From Welwitschia mirabilis (taxonomy: Eukaryota > Gnetophyta > Gnetopsida > Welwitschiales), in the NCBI GenBank assembly GCA_051453625.1, contig JBOZIK010000001.1:151944474-152008473 (forward strand): 64,000 nt of DNA. The letters run 5' to 3'. Positions 10,870 through 23,525 of the stretch are shown piece by piece; positions within the stretch are counted from its first letter, which is position 1, and every line of letters begins with the position of its first letter. The notes under the pieces are model-generated. The model saw nothing but the letters and a program-made list of their open reading frames with translations. It ran no database searches and was not told where the DNA came from. The position numbers and the translations under genes were made by a program.

Positions 10870-11430
10870 GGGCTACTCTTTTTTACCACCTTTTAGTTAC
10901 TATGAGAAACTCACAAAGACATGATTAATGTCCTCTTCCTCATTACATGTTCAACATAACAATGTTGCACCTGCTTGCTTATCATGTAATTTTGACATCA
11001 TTACATGTTTTTTTAATATTTTAATAAGACATGATACATAAATAATTTAAGCTTTAGGGGAATATATGGCTTAATCCGTGACACAAGATAACTATTACCA
11101 TCATTACAAAAAGTGGCATACCTGTCTTTAGAGCAGTATGTGATGAACTTATAAAATATTGGAAAAACAACTATTTAATACATTCAATTCCCCTTAAAAA
11201 GAAAAAAGCATAAATCATTTTTTAGAAGGATTTCTAAATTGGATTTCCTATATAAGTAGTTAGCTTTAAGGATTCTAATCTAAGGGTTGTCAAGGTTTAA
11301 TATTACTTACATATCATTTTACTAAGAAAAGCTATATTCAAACCTATGAATTTCTTGACTTTCCATCCATCTTCTTTGAAATACTGACAAACATCATCTT
11401 AACTAATCATCTATCAGTGAATTATTGATT
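10870..11430 (-). pseudogene. L1-type LINE C-terminal fragment with zinc-binding (zf-RVT-like) region
   Basis: The - strand translation shows a KANYLYRKSNLEILLKND-like stretch (about 11260-11200) followed downstream by a cysteine-containing CNEEEDINHVF (about 10950-10911). Both are in the order seen at the C terminus of plant L1 reverse transcriptases. Stops and frameshifts throughout. The upstream polymerase part is missing: the fragment ends where the gypsy element begins at about 11.45-11.5 kb, suggesting truncation or interruption by it. Confidence 0.55.
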
Positions 11431-11694
11431 AGGTGCTTTGTAGTAGGACATACTCTAAGTTCTTGATCATCTTATTTTCAAGGCTTAATTCAAATCTTTG
11501 CAAATAGAGTACCATTTTATTTATTCCCCACATTTAATCATTTCCTTGTATAGTTATTTGACATATACTACTTTTCTTGAGGCTAAATGCCTTTACATGT
11601 CTCATCAAATTTATAATAATGTTCTTAAGGATATACTCCACCTAGAGGAAGAGGAGACAGAATGCAATCTTAAAGAGTTAATTCTACTAGGGAT

Positions 11695-11958
11695 TTGAAC
11701 TATCAAAATGTGAGCTACATAAGGCAAATTCAACAACCATCTTTTTGTAAATGTGGAAGGGGAGAAAGATTTGTAGAGCACTTTAAACCAACTAGGAAGC
11801 CTATAAACTCTTTTCATGGTGCTTGTTTTAAGTGTGGTAAATACAGACATCCTCTTACAGAGTGTCCTAAAGAGGCTGCAGATAGTTTGCATACATCAAT
11901 CCCAATGAAGGCATTGGTAGAGGAGGTGAGGAGTATTTCTAGACCTATAGCAAAATAG
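11695..11958 (+). pseudogene. Gypsy gag fragment with CCHC zinc knuckle
   Basis: The frame includes CFKCGKYRHPLTEC, a C-x2-C-x4-H-x4-C nucleic-acid-binding knuckle typical of retrotransposon nucleocapsid. The frame is open for 87 codons. Upstream gag (11498-11698) is in another frame, showing a frameshift. Confidence 0.75.
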
Positions 11959-11999
11959 AATTCAGAAGTAGAAGAGTTAAGTAGTTGGAAGAACTATAG

Positions 12000-12360
12000 T
12001 ACTGCATGCTTATGATGTTAATCAAGCTACACAAAGAAGAAATTTGTTAAGGTTTCATATACTGTGTGGAGGTAAGATCATAATTATAGTTATCAACAAT
12101 GTGAGTTCAAATAATTTGATGTCAAGGTTTATGGTGGATTAATTACATTTACCCACAAGAGATCATCCTAACACATATATGGTAAGTTGATTGGATCAGT
12201 CTATAAACAAACATGTGGATAAGCAATATCGGATAACATTTTGTATTGGTAACTATGTAGATTCAATATTATGTGATAGTGTTCCTATGGATGCTTATCA
12301 TATTGTCCTTGGAATGCCATGGCCGTTTGATAGGTATGCAATAATTGATTCATGAGCAAA
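12000..12360 (+). pseudogene. Gypsy aspartic protease region
   Basis: Translation shows a CGGK-initiated strand, a degraded active-site turn ending NVSSNNLMS, and then PMDAYHIVLGMPWPFDRY. These are the landmarks of the plant gypsy protease, which ends with a DACH-x-LLGRPW-like motif. The catalytic Asp-Ser/Thr-Gly is not preserved, so it is inactive. Confidence 0.65.
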
Positions 12361-12689
12361 GACAATGATGGTAAAGGAAAAATATCAATTGTTTAGGATC
12401 CATGGAAATCCATAATTAGCATTCTTACAAAAGAATCCTACATAACATATCACATAAATAAGAAAATGTCTTGTCTAATTGATGACATGAAAGGAATGTT
12501 TACAATAGATAGAAATAGAATGGTAAGGAACAATAGTCATGTTAACCTTAGCCACACCCTCAAAAAAGGATACACTAGTACTAGAGGTGAGTGCATTACT
12601 AAAGGAGTTTCAAGAAATTTTAGTGAAGAATATTCCAGATGGTCTACTACCATAGAGATCCATTTCACATGCCATGAATCTAATCCCGA

Positions 12690-13330
12690 GAACAAAGATA
12701 CCAAACAGGGTAGCATAGGACATGAGCCACATGAATGTGAAGAGCTAGCTAGACAAATTGATGAAATCTTAAAGAAAGGATTGATAATGGAAAGTGTAAG
12801 TCCATGTACAGTTCTAGATGTTCTTGCTTCAAAGAAAGACTCATCATAATTGTATATGTGCATTGATGCAAGGATAATCAATAAAATGACAACCAGGTAC
12901 ATATTTTCAATACCTCGTGTGGATGACATTTTGGATTATTTAGCAGGTTCTCAGTATTTTAGAAAGATTGATTTAAAAAGTGGCTTTCACCAAATTCGTA
13001 TAAGATAAGGTGAAGAATGGAAGACAACATTCAGAACTCCAGATGGGCTATACGAATGAAGAGTTATACCATTTCATCTCTTTAATGCATCTAGTACCTT
13101 CATGAAAATGATAAATAAGGTATTAAAACCATACTTGAGAAGATTTGTTATTGTCTTTTTAGATGAAATTTTGGTATTTACTTATAACCAACTAGATAAT
13201 TTATAGCATTTATGACTTGTGATATCAAGATTAGTGAAGAAAAATTGATGGTGAACTTAAAGAAGTGTAGTTTTATGAAAAATGAATTGGTATCTCTAGG
13301 ATTTATTATTGCTAAAGATCAAATATGAGA
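12690..13330 (+). pseudogene. Gypsy reverse transcriptase
   Basis: Landmarks in order: KKGLIMESVSPC, then [20 protein letters not shown], then [35 protein letters not shown] and VFLDEILVF. The catalytic FxDD is FLDE here, and stops interrupt the frame between these blocks. Non-functional. Confidence 0.85.
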
Positions 13331-13539
13331 AAATCTAGAAAACATGTGAAGCAATATAGAATGGTCAAGATCAAAGAATGCTACAGAGGTACACTCATTC
13401 TATGGATTAGCTAGTTTCTATCAGAAATTTATTAGAAATTTTAGTGGTGTAGCTACATATATGCTAGAAACAATTAAAAGAAAGAAGAAACCATTTGTCT
13501 GGATAATAGTAGTAGAGAAGAGGTTTTAGAAGTTAAATA

Positions 13540-13940
13540 AATGCTTAAGTACTATACTAGTCTTAGCCTTACTAGATTTTTCCAAAATTTTCACAGTGGA
13601 ATGTAATGCTAGTGGCATAGCCATAGGAGGAGTTTTAAGCTAAGAAGGGAGGCCAGTTGCATTTTTCAGTGACAAGTTAAATGAAAGTCATCAAAAATAT
13701 TCTATGTGTAAGAAAGAATGTTATGTTATTTTACAGGCATTGAAGAAGTNNNNNNNNNNTTGCCAAAGGAATTTGTATTATATACAGATTACTGAGCCTT
13801 ATAGTTCATTTAGAAATAGCCAAAGCTTAATGCAAAGCATGCACGATGGATGGAAGAACTACAAGAGTTTAATCTTTTAGTAAAGCATAAGAAAGATGTA
13901 TAAAATAAGGTGGCAAATGCATTGTGTCGAAGGAGTTTCT
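13540..13940 (+). pseudogene. Gypsy RNase H
   Basis: FTVECNASGIAIGGVLS, then GRPVAFFSDKLNES and KYSMCKKECYVILQALK, then (after the 10-N gap) LNAKHARWMEELQEFNL. This matches gypsy RNase H, with stops and a gap inside. Confidence 0.8.
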
Positions 13941-14089
13941 TTGGCAGTAGTATTATAATATAAGATTTAGAAGTAGAAAAGTTGTAATATGTAGAAGACC
14001 CAGACTTCAAAGGCATTTGAAAGTAGATAATACAAGAGCCATTAAATATAGAAAGATACATAATAAGAGGAGGAAAGCTATATAAGAAT

Positions 14090-15010
14090 CAATGATTATG
14101 TATTCCTAAGGGAAATCTTTATTTTGAGCTAATTAAAGAAGGACATAGCAGAGGATTAGCAAGACATATGGGTCAAAAAAAAAATAGTGGAAAGAATTAG
14201 TAGATACTTATATTGATCTAGAATGAGAAGCAAAATATGAAGGTTCATAGAAGATTGTCATATTTGTTAGCATGCTAAGGAAACATGTACAAATGCAGGA
14301 CTATACTAATAATTGCCAGTGCCAACAAAGCCATGGGAGGATGTTAGCATTGAACTTTTTAGTGGCATTCCAAAATCAAGTAAAGGGAATGATTGTATTC
14401 TTGTAGTGGTAGATAGATTTTCAAAGATGATACATTTTATCTCATATAAGAAGAAGCATAATTTTGCAAAGGTAGCTAAGCTATTTTTCTAAAATATTAT
14501 GAAGTTACATGAAATTCCTAAGAGCATTATTAATGATAGAGATCCAAAGTTTGTTAATGCATTTTGGAAGGATTTGTGAAGACAGCTTAATTGCAAGTTA
14601 AATTTTAGTTTTGCTTACAACCGTCAAACAAATGGATAAACAGAAGTATTAAATCATAGTTTGAGAAATCTTTTGAGGTGTTTATGTGGAGAAGAATCCA
14701 ATAGGTGGAAAGATAGATTGGATTAAGTAGAGTTTGCATATAATAATTATATAAATCATGTTATAGGAGAAACACCATTTTGAATAGTATATGGGAGCCA
14801 TCCACGAGTTCTAGAAGCCTTGGGAAGCGATCTAGATGACTTTGTACAAGATCTAATCACATTTTAGGAGCAAATATACCAAAGGATTATAGACTCAAAT
14901 GCAAATTACAAGATAAGGGTAGATGCTAATTGAAAGGAAAAATGATTCCAAGAAGGAGAACAAGTCCTAGTGTGACTATGTAGGGATCAATAACCTCTAA
15001 GATTTACCAA
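14090..15010 (+). pseudogene. Gypsy integrase
   Basis: The N-terminal HHCC remnant (GHSRGLARHMG and CHICQHAKETC) is followed by PWEDVSIELFSGIPKS, VVVDRFSKMIHFI (about 14400-14440) and INDRDPKFVN. These carry the catalytic-core landmarks. YNRQTNG and AYNNYINHVIGETPF lie further on. Interrupted by several stops. Confidence 0.85.
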
Positions 15011-15230
15011 AATTACTCATATTTAATATTACTGATCTATACAAATGGAGCTCAACAGCAGAAAGAGATGAGGGATGATAACCAAAATTCTAGAAGGAAT
15101 TAATCTGCGATAATAAAAACAAAGAAGAAGTACAAACATGTACCTTATGAATGAGTTCTAAGATGCCAAAGCTAAATGTTTGTCTAAAGGACTTCAACTT
15201 GAAGACAAGTTAAATACAAGAAGGAAGGTT

Positions 15231-15720
15231 TGATGTGGACATCCTTAGCAAAAAGTCTAGTGTTCATATTTCATAGTTAATCCTTCACCATGATGCAAGC
15301 TTGCAATAGTCTGCCATTATTTAATTTCAAATTGAAAATGTTAAAAACACCCTATAAATCCAACTAAGAACTGCAACCTATTCAACCTGGTAAGAAAAAT
15401 CTAAGATATTTTCATTGTTCTCTCTAGAAATTTTTCTTAAGATCTAGTGTATAAATAAAGACAATGTTGAGAGTAGAGAGGTGAAAAGTAAGGAAGCAAC
15501 AAGCTTGAATGAAGCCTTAGTAATTCAGATTAATTTAAGCACTTGGATTTTCTTTTTAAGTTTCTCCCACTGTTATTGCCATCATAGAATGATAGGAAGA
15601 TTATAACATCCATATTTAGATCCAACTATTTTTATTTTCTATTTATATATCTTCTCCTAAATACTTGGAACTGGTGAATACTCTGGAGATGTTTATGAGG
15701 TTGTAACAATCTTCAGACAA
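15231..15720 (+). repeat. Probable 3' LTR of the 11.5-15.7 kb gypsy element
   Basis: A purine-rich stretch (AGAAGGAAGG, about 15219-15228) lies just before TGATGTGGAC at 15231, the expected PPT-TG junction. CTATAAAT at about 15352 could be its TATA box. The right end is uncertain (15.61-15.73 kb) because no 5' LTR partner is available for comparison. Confidence 0.55.
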
Positions 15721-15789
15721 CATAGGATACCATTCAAATATGTAACAAACACTTCCTTCATAAAAAAAAGTGCTAATTTTAACTTCAAG

Positions 15790-16200
15790 GAAATGAAGTT
15801 CAATTTTATAGTTTTGTCTTCAAATAATAAAGATCAAAATGCTTCATTTGTTGTTCTTGTACAAGTTTCTTGGTAATTGTAATGGAAATATTTCTATCAC
15901 TGAAAATTTTCACATGTAAAGGAAATGGAGATCTTAAATCTTAAAATAATGTTGCAAATGTAAAAATTTCTTGAACCCCCCCTATAATAGAGATGTTTTT
16001 GGCTTCAATAGTACATTGGGCTACCAAATTTTGCTTATTAACAATCTAATGCAAAGGATATTCTCATAACATAATTAAAATTCAACTTATGCTTCTGAGG
16101 GTGTCTCAACAGCCAGCCCAATCAGCATTGCAGTAAACAGGTAGAGTGGGATCTGGCTAATGTTCATGCAATAATCCATATTAAAGTATTCCTACAATTT
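15790..16200 (-). pseudogene. Copia RNase H (outer element)
   Basis: The - strand reads YCNADWAGC followed by a stop and DTLRS at about 16170-16105, then VAQCTIEAKN, and KIFSDNRNISITITKKL with VQEQQMKHFDL. These are the standard Ty1/copia RNase H landmarks. Stops are present. Confidence 0.75.
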
Positions 16201-16299
16201 ATATTATGAGAAATTTAACTATCTTTAGTGTTCTTTTGTTGTAGCTACCATAAATCTTGCCATTTTAACCACAAAAAATTAACATTTAGACATGTAATG

Positions 16300-17060
16300 G
16301 TTAAAGATATTAGAGAATATATGGCTAATCCATAGTCTTTAGCATTGAACTATGGACTGAAAGTGTCTTTAAAAATTTTTAAAGAAGGTAGAAGAGGAAG
16401 CTTCAAAGGATTGTAGCATTCAAGACCAAATATTTTTACAAGAGATGTTGCATGTATTTTTTTGAAATTTTTATGAGATCATTAGATTGATTAATTTCTA
16501 GTCCTAGAACATACTCAAGAATCCTAAATATTTAATTCCAAATTTTGTTACTATTCTTTTTAAAATTTTTAATTAAAGTATTTGAATTTTTGTAGAAAAT
16601 CATGTTGTCCACATAGAACAAAAGAAACATGATTTTAAACATCTTTTAAATCCACTCTTCTAAATTTAATTATCTAATCTTTGGTACCAAGCTTGGGGAG
16701 CTTGTTTTAGTCCATATAGAGCTTTTCTAAGGCAAAGCACTTTCTTCTCCATTTCTAGAATTTCAAATGCTAGTGATGGTTGTACATAGATCTCATCTTT
16801 TAATTCACTATGTAAAAATGTAGATTTGACATCCTATGATGAATTTAGCATTGAGCTGCCATAATAATAAAGGTTCTTATGGTCTTCAGTCTAGTGACTA
16901 GTGAAAATGTTTTATTAAAATCAATTCCTTTCTTTTTCTTAAAGCATTGAACAACAATTCTAGATATTTTCTGAGCTAGGTTTCTGTCAACATCTGACTT
17001 CTTTTTAAAAGTCCATTTCAGGCCGATTAGTTGCTTTCTAGATAGGAGGTCACATAGTTT
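16300..17060 (-). pseudogene. Copia reverse transcriptase (outer element)
   Basis: The - strand carries IGLKWTFKKKSDVD (about 17030), GIDFNKTFSLVTRLKTIRT (about 16920-16860), then an LHSEL-like segment and ALYGLKQAP-like remnants near 16710. The polymerase YVDD region is degraded. Confidence 0.75.
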
Positions 17061-17429
17061 CCGTGTTCAATTCTTTTCTATTTGCTTAAATTCATGTTTC
17101 ATAGCAATAATCCATCCTTCATCATGTATAGCCTCTTTCAAGTTTTCTGGTACATCCTTTTCTATATTAAAGAAGGTTATTCTTTTAATATGTCTACTAT
17201 GTCTTTTAGACTTATCCTTAGTAATGTTTTGTGGATTTACTTGCATTCTAATTCTACTGTATTTTCCTTTTTCACGCTCAGAGGTTTTGGAAGTTTCAAG
17301 TTGTCCGGTAGAGTTTAGAGCATTTGAACTAATGGGATCTATAGATGCCTAAGAATCATGACATGATAAGTATCTTCAAAGAAGACTTCTAGTTGTCCAT
17401 TTTTTGCAGGTTGTTTTTGATCTATCATA

Positions 17430-17960
17430 GGCTGTCACCAAGTGATTTTGAATATATCCAGAGGTGAAAATTGCACATATTCAAAATTTATTAGGCATTT
17501 TGGCATGGTAAAGCATTGTTCTTACCATTGTAATGAGTGCTTTATTCTTGACTTGACCATTCTATTGTGGATTATAAGGTTCAGTCCATAGATGCTTGAT
17601 TCCTTTCTCTTCACAAATAATTTTCAATTCTTTTGATGGAAATTCTCCACCATTATCAGTTTTAATTTTGAGCGTCCTTAAACTAGATTCATTTGTTACT
17701 GCTACAATCCATTTCTTAAAAATAAATATGACTTCGAATTTTAACTTCATAAAATACACCTAAACAAATTATGTAAAATCATTAATTAAGATCAAAAAAT
17801 ATGTTCCTTAATAAAGTTTGTACTGTATTTGATCCATAAACATTATCATGTATTATCTCTGATGGTTTGTAGTATCAAAATAGTTGTTAATGATGTAGCT
17901 TAGGGATAGCTTTTCATTTATCACAAATTTCATAGGCTAGCTAAGTAAGTATGCGTATTC
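17430..17960 (-). pseudogene. Copia integrase (outer element)
   Basis: An open stretch at 17759-17562 reads FKKWIVAVTNESS, then IKTDNGGEFPSKEL, then EEKGIKHLWTEPYNPQ. It includes the Asp of TDNGGEF and the Pro-x-Asn-Pro-Gln motif of copia integrase cores. It is followed by a stop and further core fragments. Confidence 0.85.
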
Positions 17961-18239
17961 AATATTTCTCCAATCAATTCACTATCTTATGACTTTCCAT
18001 TTGGTTGAGATTGTATAAATTGATATGATGACATCTTTTGTACTGTTATTTAACAGTTGATAAACTAGCATTTTTCTTGATTGGTTCTGATTGTGAGTTG
18101 GTTTGTGTGTTTACAATGTCCAAATAGTACAAACCTTAATTGCTAGAAGATGTTGCTATAATTTTCATGTTGTAAGAATTCTAGATGATTTGAGATGAGC
18201 ACTTATTAAAATAAATAGTAAAACCTTGTTGTGCCTATT

Positions 18240-19159
18240 GCTTAATACATAACAAATTGTCTGTGAGTGAAGGGACAAACAAGACTTCATCTATAGTATA
18301 AAATGCTCTAGACATGGATCTTACCTTAACACACCCTTTTCATTTAAGTTTAGCACAATTATTTCCTTCAAAATGTAGAAAAATCCATAAAAAAAAATTT
18401 AAGGGTATTATACAAATCAACGTTACCAGTCATATGATGGGTCAATCCACTCTTAATACATGAAACTGATTACTTTTCATTTTGATTTTCCATTGTCATG
18501 CAATTTTCAATGCTAGTTATTATGATTGGAGGATCTTCTTCATGTATCTTTTTAATTTGATGTTGTGTTAAGGATGTTGCAATATTCTTTTCATTGTACT
18601 AGTAATTCCTTCTATGATGCTCAAATTTTGCAAATTTATAACACTAGCTTGGTTGTATCCAGTTACTTTGTGTTCTTCCTTCTCGACCTATTACAGTTTC
18701 TCTCTAGCCTCCTCTGCCTTTTGAAGTTATTTTTCCATCTTGAGATGCTAGAGCGGTATTGATTTCCTAAAGTTTCATTCCATCTAGGTATTTCTTGGTT
18801 TCATCCTATCAATAAATTACTTGTATTTTCTCCACATCCTCACCTTCCTTCTGTGCTCAACTTTTTCTCCTAGAATGGTGCAATGTTAAACCTTTCTTCA
18901 TGAACTTCCAATGTTGCTTAAAGCTACTACATTAAGATGTTCTTAACAACATCTCTTTTTTCCAACCATGTTACTATGCTAATGAATTTGGGAAGTACTT
19001 CATGCACTACCTTTTTTTTAACCACATCTTCCTTACAAGAAGATGATTCTTAAGGTGAATAGCCTTCATTGTATTACAATGAAGTGTTACAGGAACACCT
19101 TAGCTATTTCTTCCTCATTCATGATCAATGTCTCATATTCTTTTCTCAGTGATTGAATG
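18240..19159 (-). pseudogene. Copia gag/protease part left of the inner insertion
   Basis: The - strand shows a Lys/Glu-rich gag tail, then THHMTGN-like protease sequence near 18430. VLFVPSLTDNLLCIKQLAQQ-like text (about 18290-18230) follows, which links protease to integrase in copia. The sequence is cut at 19159 by the inner element and continues at 25604 after it. Confidence 0.6.
19155..19159. repeat. Left target-site duplication GAATG
   Basis: GAATG directly precedes the inner copia LTR at 19160 and recurs at 25604-25608 directly after the other LTR. This is the 5-bp duplication made by LTR-retrotransposon integrase. Confidence 0.85.
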
Positions 19160-19382
19160 TGAAAGCTTTGGAAGAAATTCTTATATTTCATTGAATGCAA
19201 GATAAGAATAAGTACAGAGGATTTATAGGACTGTTACATGATGTTAGTAGAGAATCATGCTGTAATCGATCTAAACTAGGAAGGGATCCTAAGATAGCTA
19301 AAATTAGTTTTGACTTATATACAAGTATAATATAAATATATCAACATGAAGATATGATTTGATCATTTTAGCTATCTTAACA
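19160..19382 (-). repeat. 3' LTR of inner copia
   Basis: TG...CA ends. On the - strand it starts TGTTAAGATAGC. It holds about 38 more bases near its - strand 5' end than the other LTR, which therefore carries a deletion. Confidence 0.9.
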
Positions 19383-19400
19383 TTCACCCTCAATCTCATG
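19383..19400 (-). promoter_or_regulatory. Polypurine tract of inner copia
   Basis: The - strand reads GAGATTGAGGGTGAA immediately before the 3' LTR start TGTTAAG. It would prime plus-strand synthesis. Confidence 0.8.
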
Positions 19401-20160
19401 CAATTGGACAATATGTAAGCTTGAAAACTAACTCATGATATGGCACTGGCAATAATGCTTTGGTGAAGGTATTTGCAAGTTGTTGAGTAGAAGGAACAAA
19501 GGTAGTTCGAATTTGTCCATATTGAATTTTATCCTAGACAAAATGACAATCCATCTCAAGATGTTTTGTCCATTCATAAAAGACGGGATTATTAGCTATG
19601 TGGAACACAACTTGATTATCATAAGAAAAATTGGTAGGATGTGGAGGAATGCCCAACTTATGGAGGAACTTATAGCCATGTAAGTTTACTAACTTTGTTT
19701 GTCATTGCTCAATATTTGGCTTCAGTGGAAGAACAGGAGATCATAGACTACTTCTTAATGCACCAAGAAAGGGGACTAGGATCCAAAAATATAATAGCCA
19801 GTGGTAGGTCATCAAGAAGTGGGACAAGAAGCCCAGTCGACATTACAATACACATGTAACTATAAAGAGAAATTTAAAAATAGCATGATATCATAGTTTA
19901 GTGCTACCTTGATATATCTTACTACTCTAAGAGTTGCTTGCTAATGAGTTTCATGAGGAGTAGCCATAAATTGAGAAAGTAAATTTATAGCATAAGTGAT
20001 GTTTGGTCGGGTCAGTGTAAGATAGAACATACGACCCACAAGACACTCATAAGGAGTAGGATTAGATAAAGGCTCTCCAATGTCAGTAGCTAAAGTGTGA
20101 TTATAATCGAATGGAGTGGAAACACATTTACTCACAAGAAGGATAGCAATTTGGAATATC
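19400..20160 (-). pseudogene. Copia RNase H (inner element)
   Basis: The - strand reads PYECLVGRMFYLTLTRPNI and LLSQFMATPHETH (20135-19941), then after a break FLDPSPLSWCIKK and SCSSTEAKY. These are the canonical copia landmarks from connection domain through RNase H, interrupted by stops and frame changes. Confidence 0.85.
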
Positions 20161-20169
20161 TCTAGTACA

Positions 20170-20930
20170 TATTTTCACTGATTAAGAAAGATTCTAGCTT
20201 TTGATCTTGCCACTTCGATGCCCAAAAAATATTTTAATGGACTGAAATCTTTCATGCTAAAATGGTGTAACAAATATCTCTTGAGAAATGAAATAACTAA
20301 TTCATCATCCACTATGATAATAATATCATCAACATAAACAAGTAAAATGGTGAGATGTAAGCCAGAAGTAAATGTAAACATGGAGTAATTGGCTTTAGAC
20401 TGGGTAAAACCAGCTTCAAGTAGAGCCTTAGAAAAGTTACTAAACCATGTATGAGATGCTTGTTTGAGTCCATAGAGTGACTTGTTAAGATGACAAACTC
20501 GAAACTCCCTCGTTCAACTAAAACTGAGTGGAAGTTGCATATATACCTCCTCCTATAAATCACCATGCAAATAAAGTATTGGAAACATTTAATTGATGGG
20601 TTTGCTAATGTTTTACTATAGCAATACTAAGAAAAATTGTAGCTAATTTAGTTACCAGAGCAAAAACATTAGTGAAATCATAACCTTATAACTGAGAGTA
20701 CCCCTTCACTACCAAGTAAGCCTTATAACATTCTATAGAATCATTAGGATGATATTTGATGTGATATATCCATTTACATCCTATTGTATTTTTACTAGAA
20801 TGTAAAACATCTAAATTCCAAGTGTTGTTAGCCTCTAGCACCTTAATTTCAACCTCCATAGCTTACCTTGGAATCTTTTTGAGTAGCAGTAAAGGAGGTA
20901 GGTTTAGTATGCTTAGTTATTGTATTAATA
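20170..20930 (-). pseudogene. Copia reverse transcriptase (inner element)
   Basis: The - strand contains [20 protein letters not shown] with an intact YVDD catalytic motif (20336-20325), then [21 protein letters not shown]. Upstream fragments in two frames give [13 protein letters not shown] (the [12 protein letters not shown]-like region). Frameshifts separate them. Confidence 0.88.
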
Positions 20931-22658
20931 AAATGTAAATGGCTGNNNNNNNNNNNNNNNNNNNNNNNNNNNNNNNNNNNNNNNNNNNNNNNNNNNNNNN
21001 NNNNNNNNNNNNNNNNNNNNNNNNNNNNNNNNNNNNNNNNNNNNNCCACTGTATTGAGTTTAAACATAAAATACGAGTAGCTTCAATATGAATTAAACTA
21101 GAGATCTAAAAAATAAAATTTATAATCTTCTTTAGTAGAATTTAAATCATCATACAACCATTGGAATGTTTTCAATGAAATGTATTAATTGTTTAAGTGA
21201 ACTTATGAAAAGAGACCATACCCTTATTAAACTAAGAAGCTATCAATTAAGGTTAAAGAAGTAGTTCAAGTTCCATCTAATAATAACCATCATGAAACTA
21301 CATCCTTCAACATAAAAGAATGGATTAAAAAATTATTTCAAATAAGCTTCTTATAAATTATTTTCTATGTAATTCAAACTCTTTTTAGAATAATAGATCT
21401 TTAAATCTTGACATCTATTAGAAACATAAACTAGTTAATAGGACGAATAACTTTCTATCTTAGTTTTTCNNNNNNNNNNATCATTCAAAAGTAAGTCATG
21501 TCACCATCTGATGGAGTTTAAAAAAATAGCTAACCACTTATCATAAAGGGATATACCTTGTAGAAATTAGTTAAAAAGATCCAATGATCCTTTTTCTTAT
21601 GTCACAAACAAATGCTTTTTACAAATTAATGAATCATTTCCATTTATTGTTACCTTGTCTAATGAAATCATGAGATAAATTTTTAATTTATATGTAACTT
21701 AAAGTTGTAGGACCCCAAAAAGAAAAATAATATATTTAAGCATAAACAAATACTTTTATACACTAAGTATTTCCTATTCATTGTAATATCTCTATCTTTC
21801 TATAATTTGGAATCCAATTAATTAATAATGGAGTTTCATATTTTCTTAGAGGTTACTTGAAAAGAAACAGAAATTCCAATAATTTTGATCACTCACATCT
21901 TAAACAAATTTCCATGCTTTAGAGAAAAGTGATGTATAATTTTTGAAAATAATAGATACTGAATAATTTTTTTCAATTCACCTTAGAAACAAAGAGATAA
22001 TAATAAAGATCAATTCTAAAAATTAGCTCCTTAATTAAAACTTAATAATTAAAAATAAAAATAAAGAAGTCATTTACAAAGTACATGTTAAAATTTACTT
22101 AGGATTTTCACTAATAAGAATACTATAAGGAAGATTCTTATGCTTCTCTTTCCAAATAACATGACATAAAATGTATACTATAATGATAAAAAGATGGATA
22201 TGTAAAGGATATCCTTATCCTATAGGTTTTGTAATAGCCAAGGTGAAACTAACATCTGTTATAGTGATAACACAAGAATTTGCATGTTTAAATAAATAAT
22301 TTAGATGAAGCAAAACTTTCTTAAGGAACATAAAAATTCTTAACAACTAGCATTTTGAATATCAAGATAATAAATTCTACTCTTAATAGCATCACCTCTA
22401 TTAAAATATATTTCCTAGGAATTTAAAACATTCTTGATTTCTAAAAATTAATGGAGATGATAATTAAAAGGATCGTATTCTATAGTAATAGAAAGTAATA
22501 AAATGTGTTGTTAAGTATTTAAATATGCTTCTCTTACTTTAGTAGATATTTATTAGCCAACATGTCTATAATAATTTTAGATACAACACATATCATAGAT
22601 CCACCGTGCAATCCATCCAATACCACCACTTGAATGAGACTCTATTTTTTGATAAAAT

Positions 22659-22796
22659 ATGTAAAATTTTATTTCTTAATTCAAAATTATATGCATTTAT
22701 TTGAAGTCTAAAGGGAAAATAATAAAAATGTAAAATTTTATTTCTTAATTCAAAATTATATGCATTTCTTTAAAATCTAAACACAAAATAATAATT
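22659..22796 (+). repeat. Tandem duplication, two units of about 69 bases
   Basis: Units at 22659-22727 and 22728-22796 both begin ATGTAAAATTTTATTTCTTA. The first 40 or so bases are identical and the ends diverge. Confidence 0.85.
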
Positions 22797-23512
22797 TTTC
22801 TTTGGTTGAATGCCTATAGTCAATCTAGAAGTAAATAGCATAATTATCTGATAATAAATAATCATCATAGACTTTAACAAAAATATTGTAATTCCAAAAA
22901 TAAATAGGAGAAAAATAAAATTTGTTAATGTATCAAAGAATAAGTTGTCCCTTAATAAAAGTTTTGATCAAGTATTAAAAACCCCTTAAGGAAAAGAATA
23001 AGATTGTTAAAAACAATTAATAAGCCAAGGGTTCTCTTTAAGAGAAGACTAGAAACATTTTCTAAGGAAATCATTTGAAATGAGAAGCCTCTTGTAATGT
23101 TTCAAAATCACTTTTAATTAAGTGATTATTGTTAAGTGCAATCAAAGTGCATTTAAGAATAACTATTACATAATGAAAGGGTGTGACCTTTGGATTTGTA
23201 ACATTATGTTCCTTCATCTTGTTTATAAGCGTATGGCCTTATGTGGGGGTGGATAGACTAGGTGGATGTAATCGACGACAACCTTAGTTGATCCCCAAGG
23301 GTTCTAAAAGGGGGACTAATGTCGTAGTTCACGTCTTTACGTATAACCACTAGTCCAAGGATAAAGTAAGGCATAGAGACCAAACTTGATGATGTGACAA
23401 TAAAGATATATTTACATTTTCTTCTAATTAATTTATTATTAATTTCTTTATTCTTTCCATTTTTTAATGTTCCTTAATAAAATGTAAAGTTAGTATTTTG
23501 AAAAATCACATT

Positions 23513-23525
23513 TGGTATCAGAGCC
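23513..23525 (+). promoter_or_regulatory. Primer binding site complementary to initiator tRNA-Met
   Basis: TGGTATCAGAGCC, two bases after an LTR-like end ...ATCACA at 23510. This is a textbook LTR-PBS junction, in the opposite orientation to the surrounding copia. Confidence 0.8.

Larger units (their letters stand above)
11480..15720 (+). mobile_element. Ty3/gypsy retrotransposon, decayed, 5' LTR not found
   Basis: Contains in order gag zinc knuckle, protease, reverse transcriptase, RNase H and integrase, the Ty3/gypsy order, all on the + strand, followed by a probable 3' LTR from 15231. Many in-frame TAG/TAA/TGA occur where Gln, Arg or Trp would be expected. No chromodomain was recognised after integrase. 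The 5' side runs directly into LINE sequence and no matching 5' LTR was seen, so the element is probably 5'-truncated. A 10-N gap lies at 13750-13759. Confidence 0.85.
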
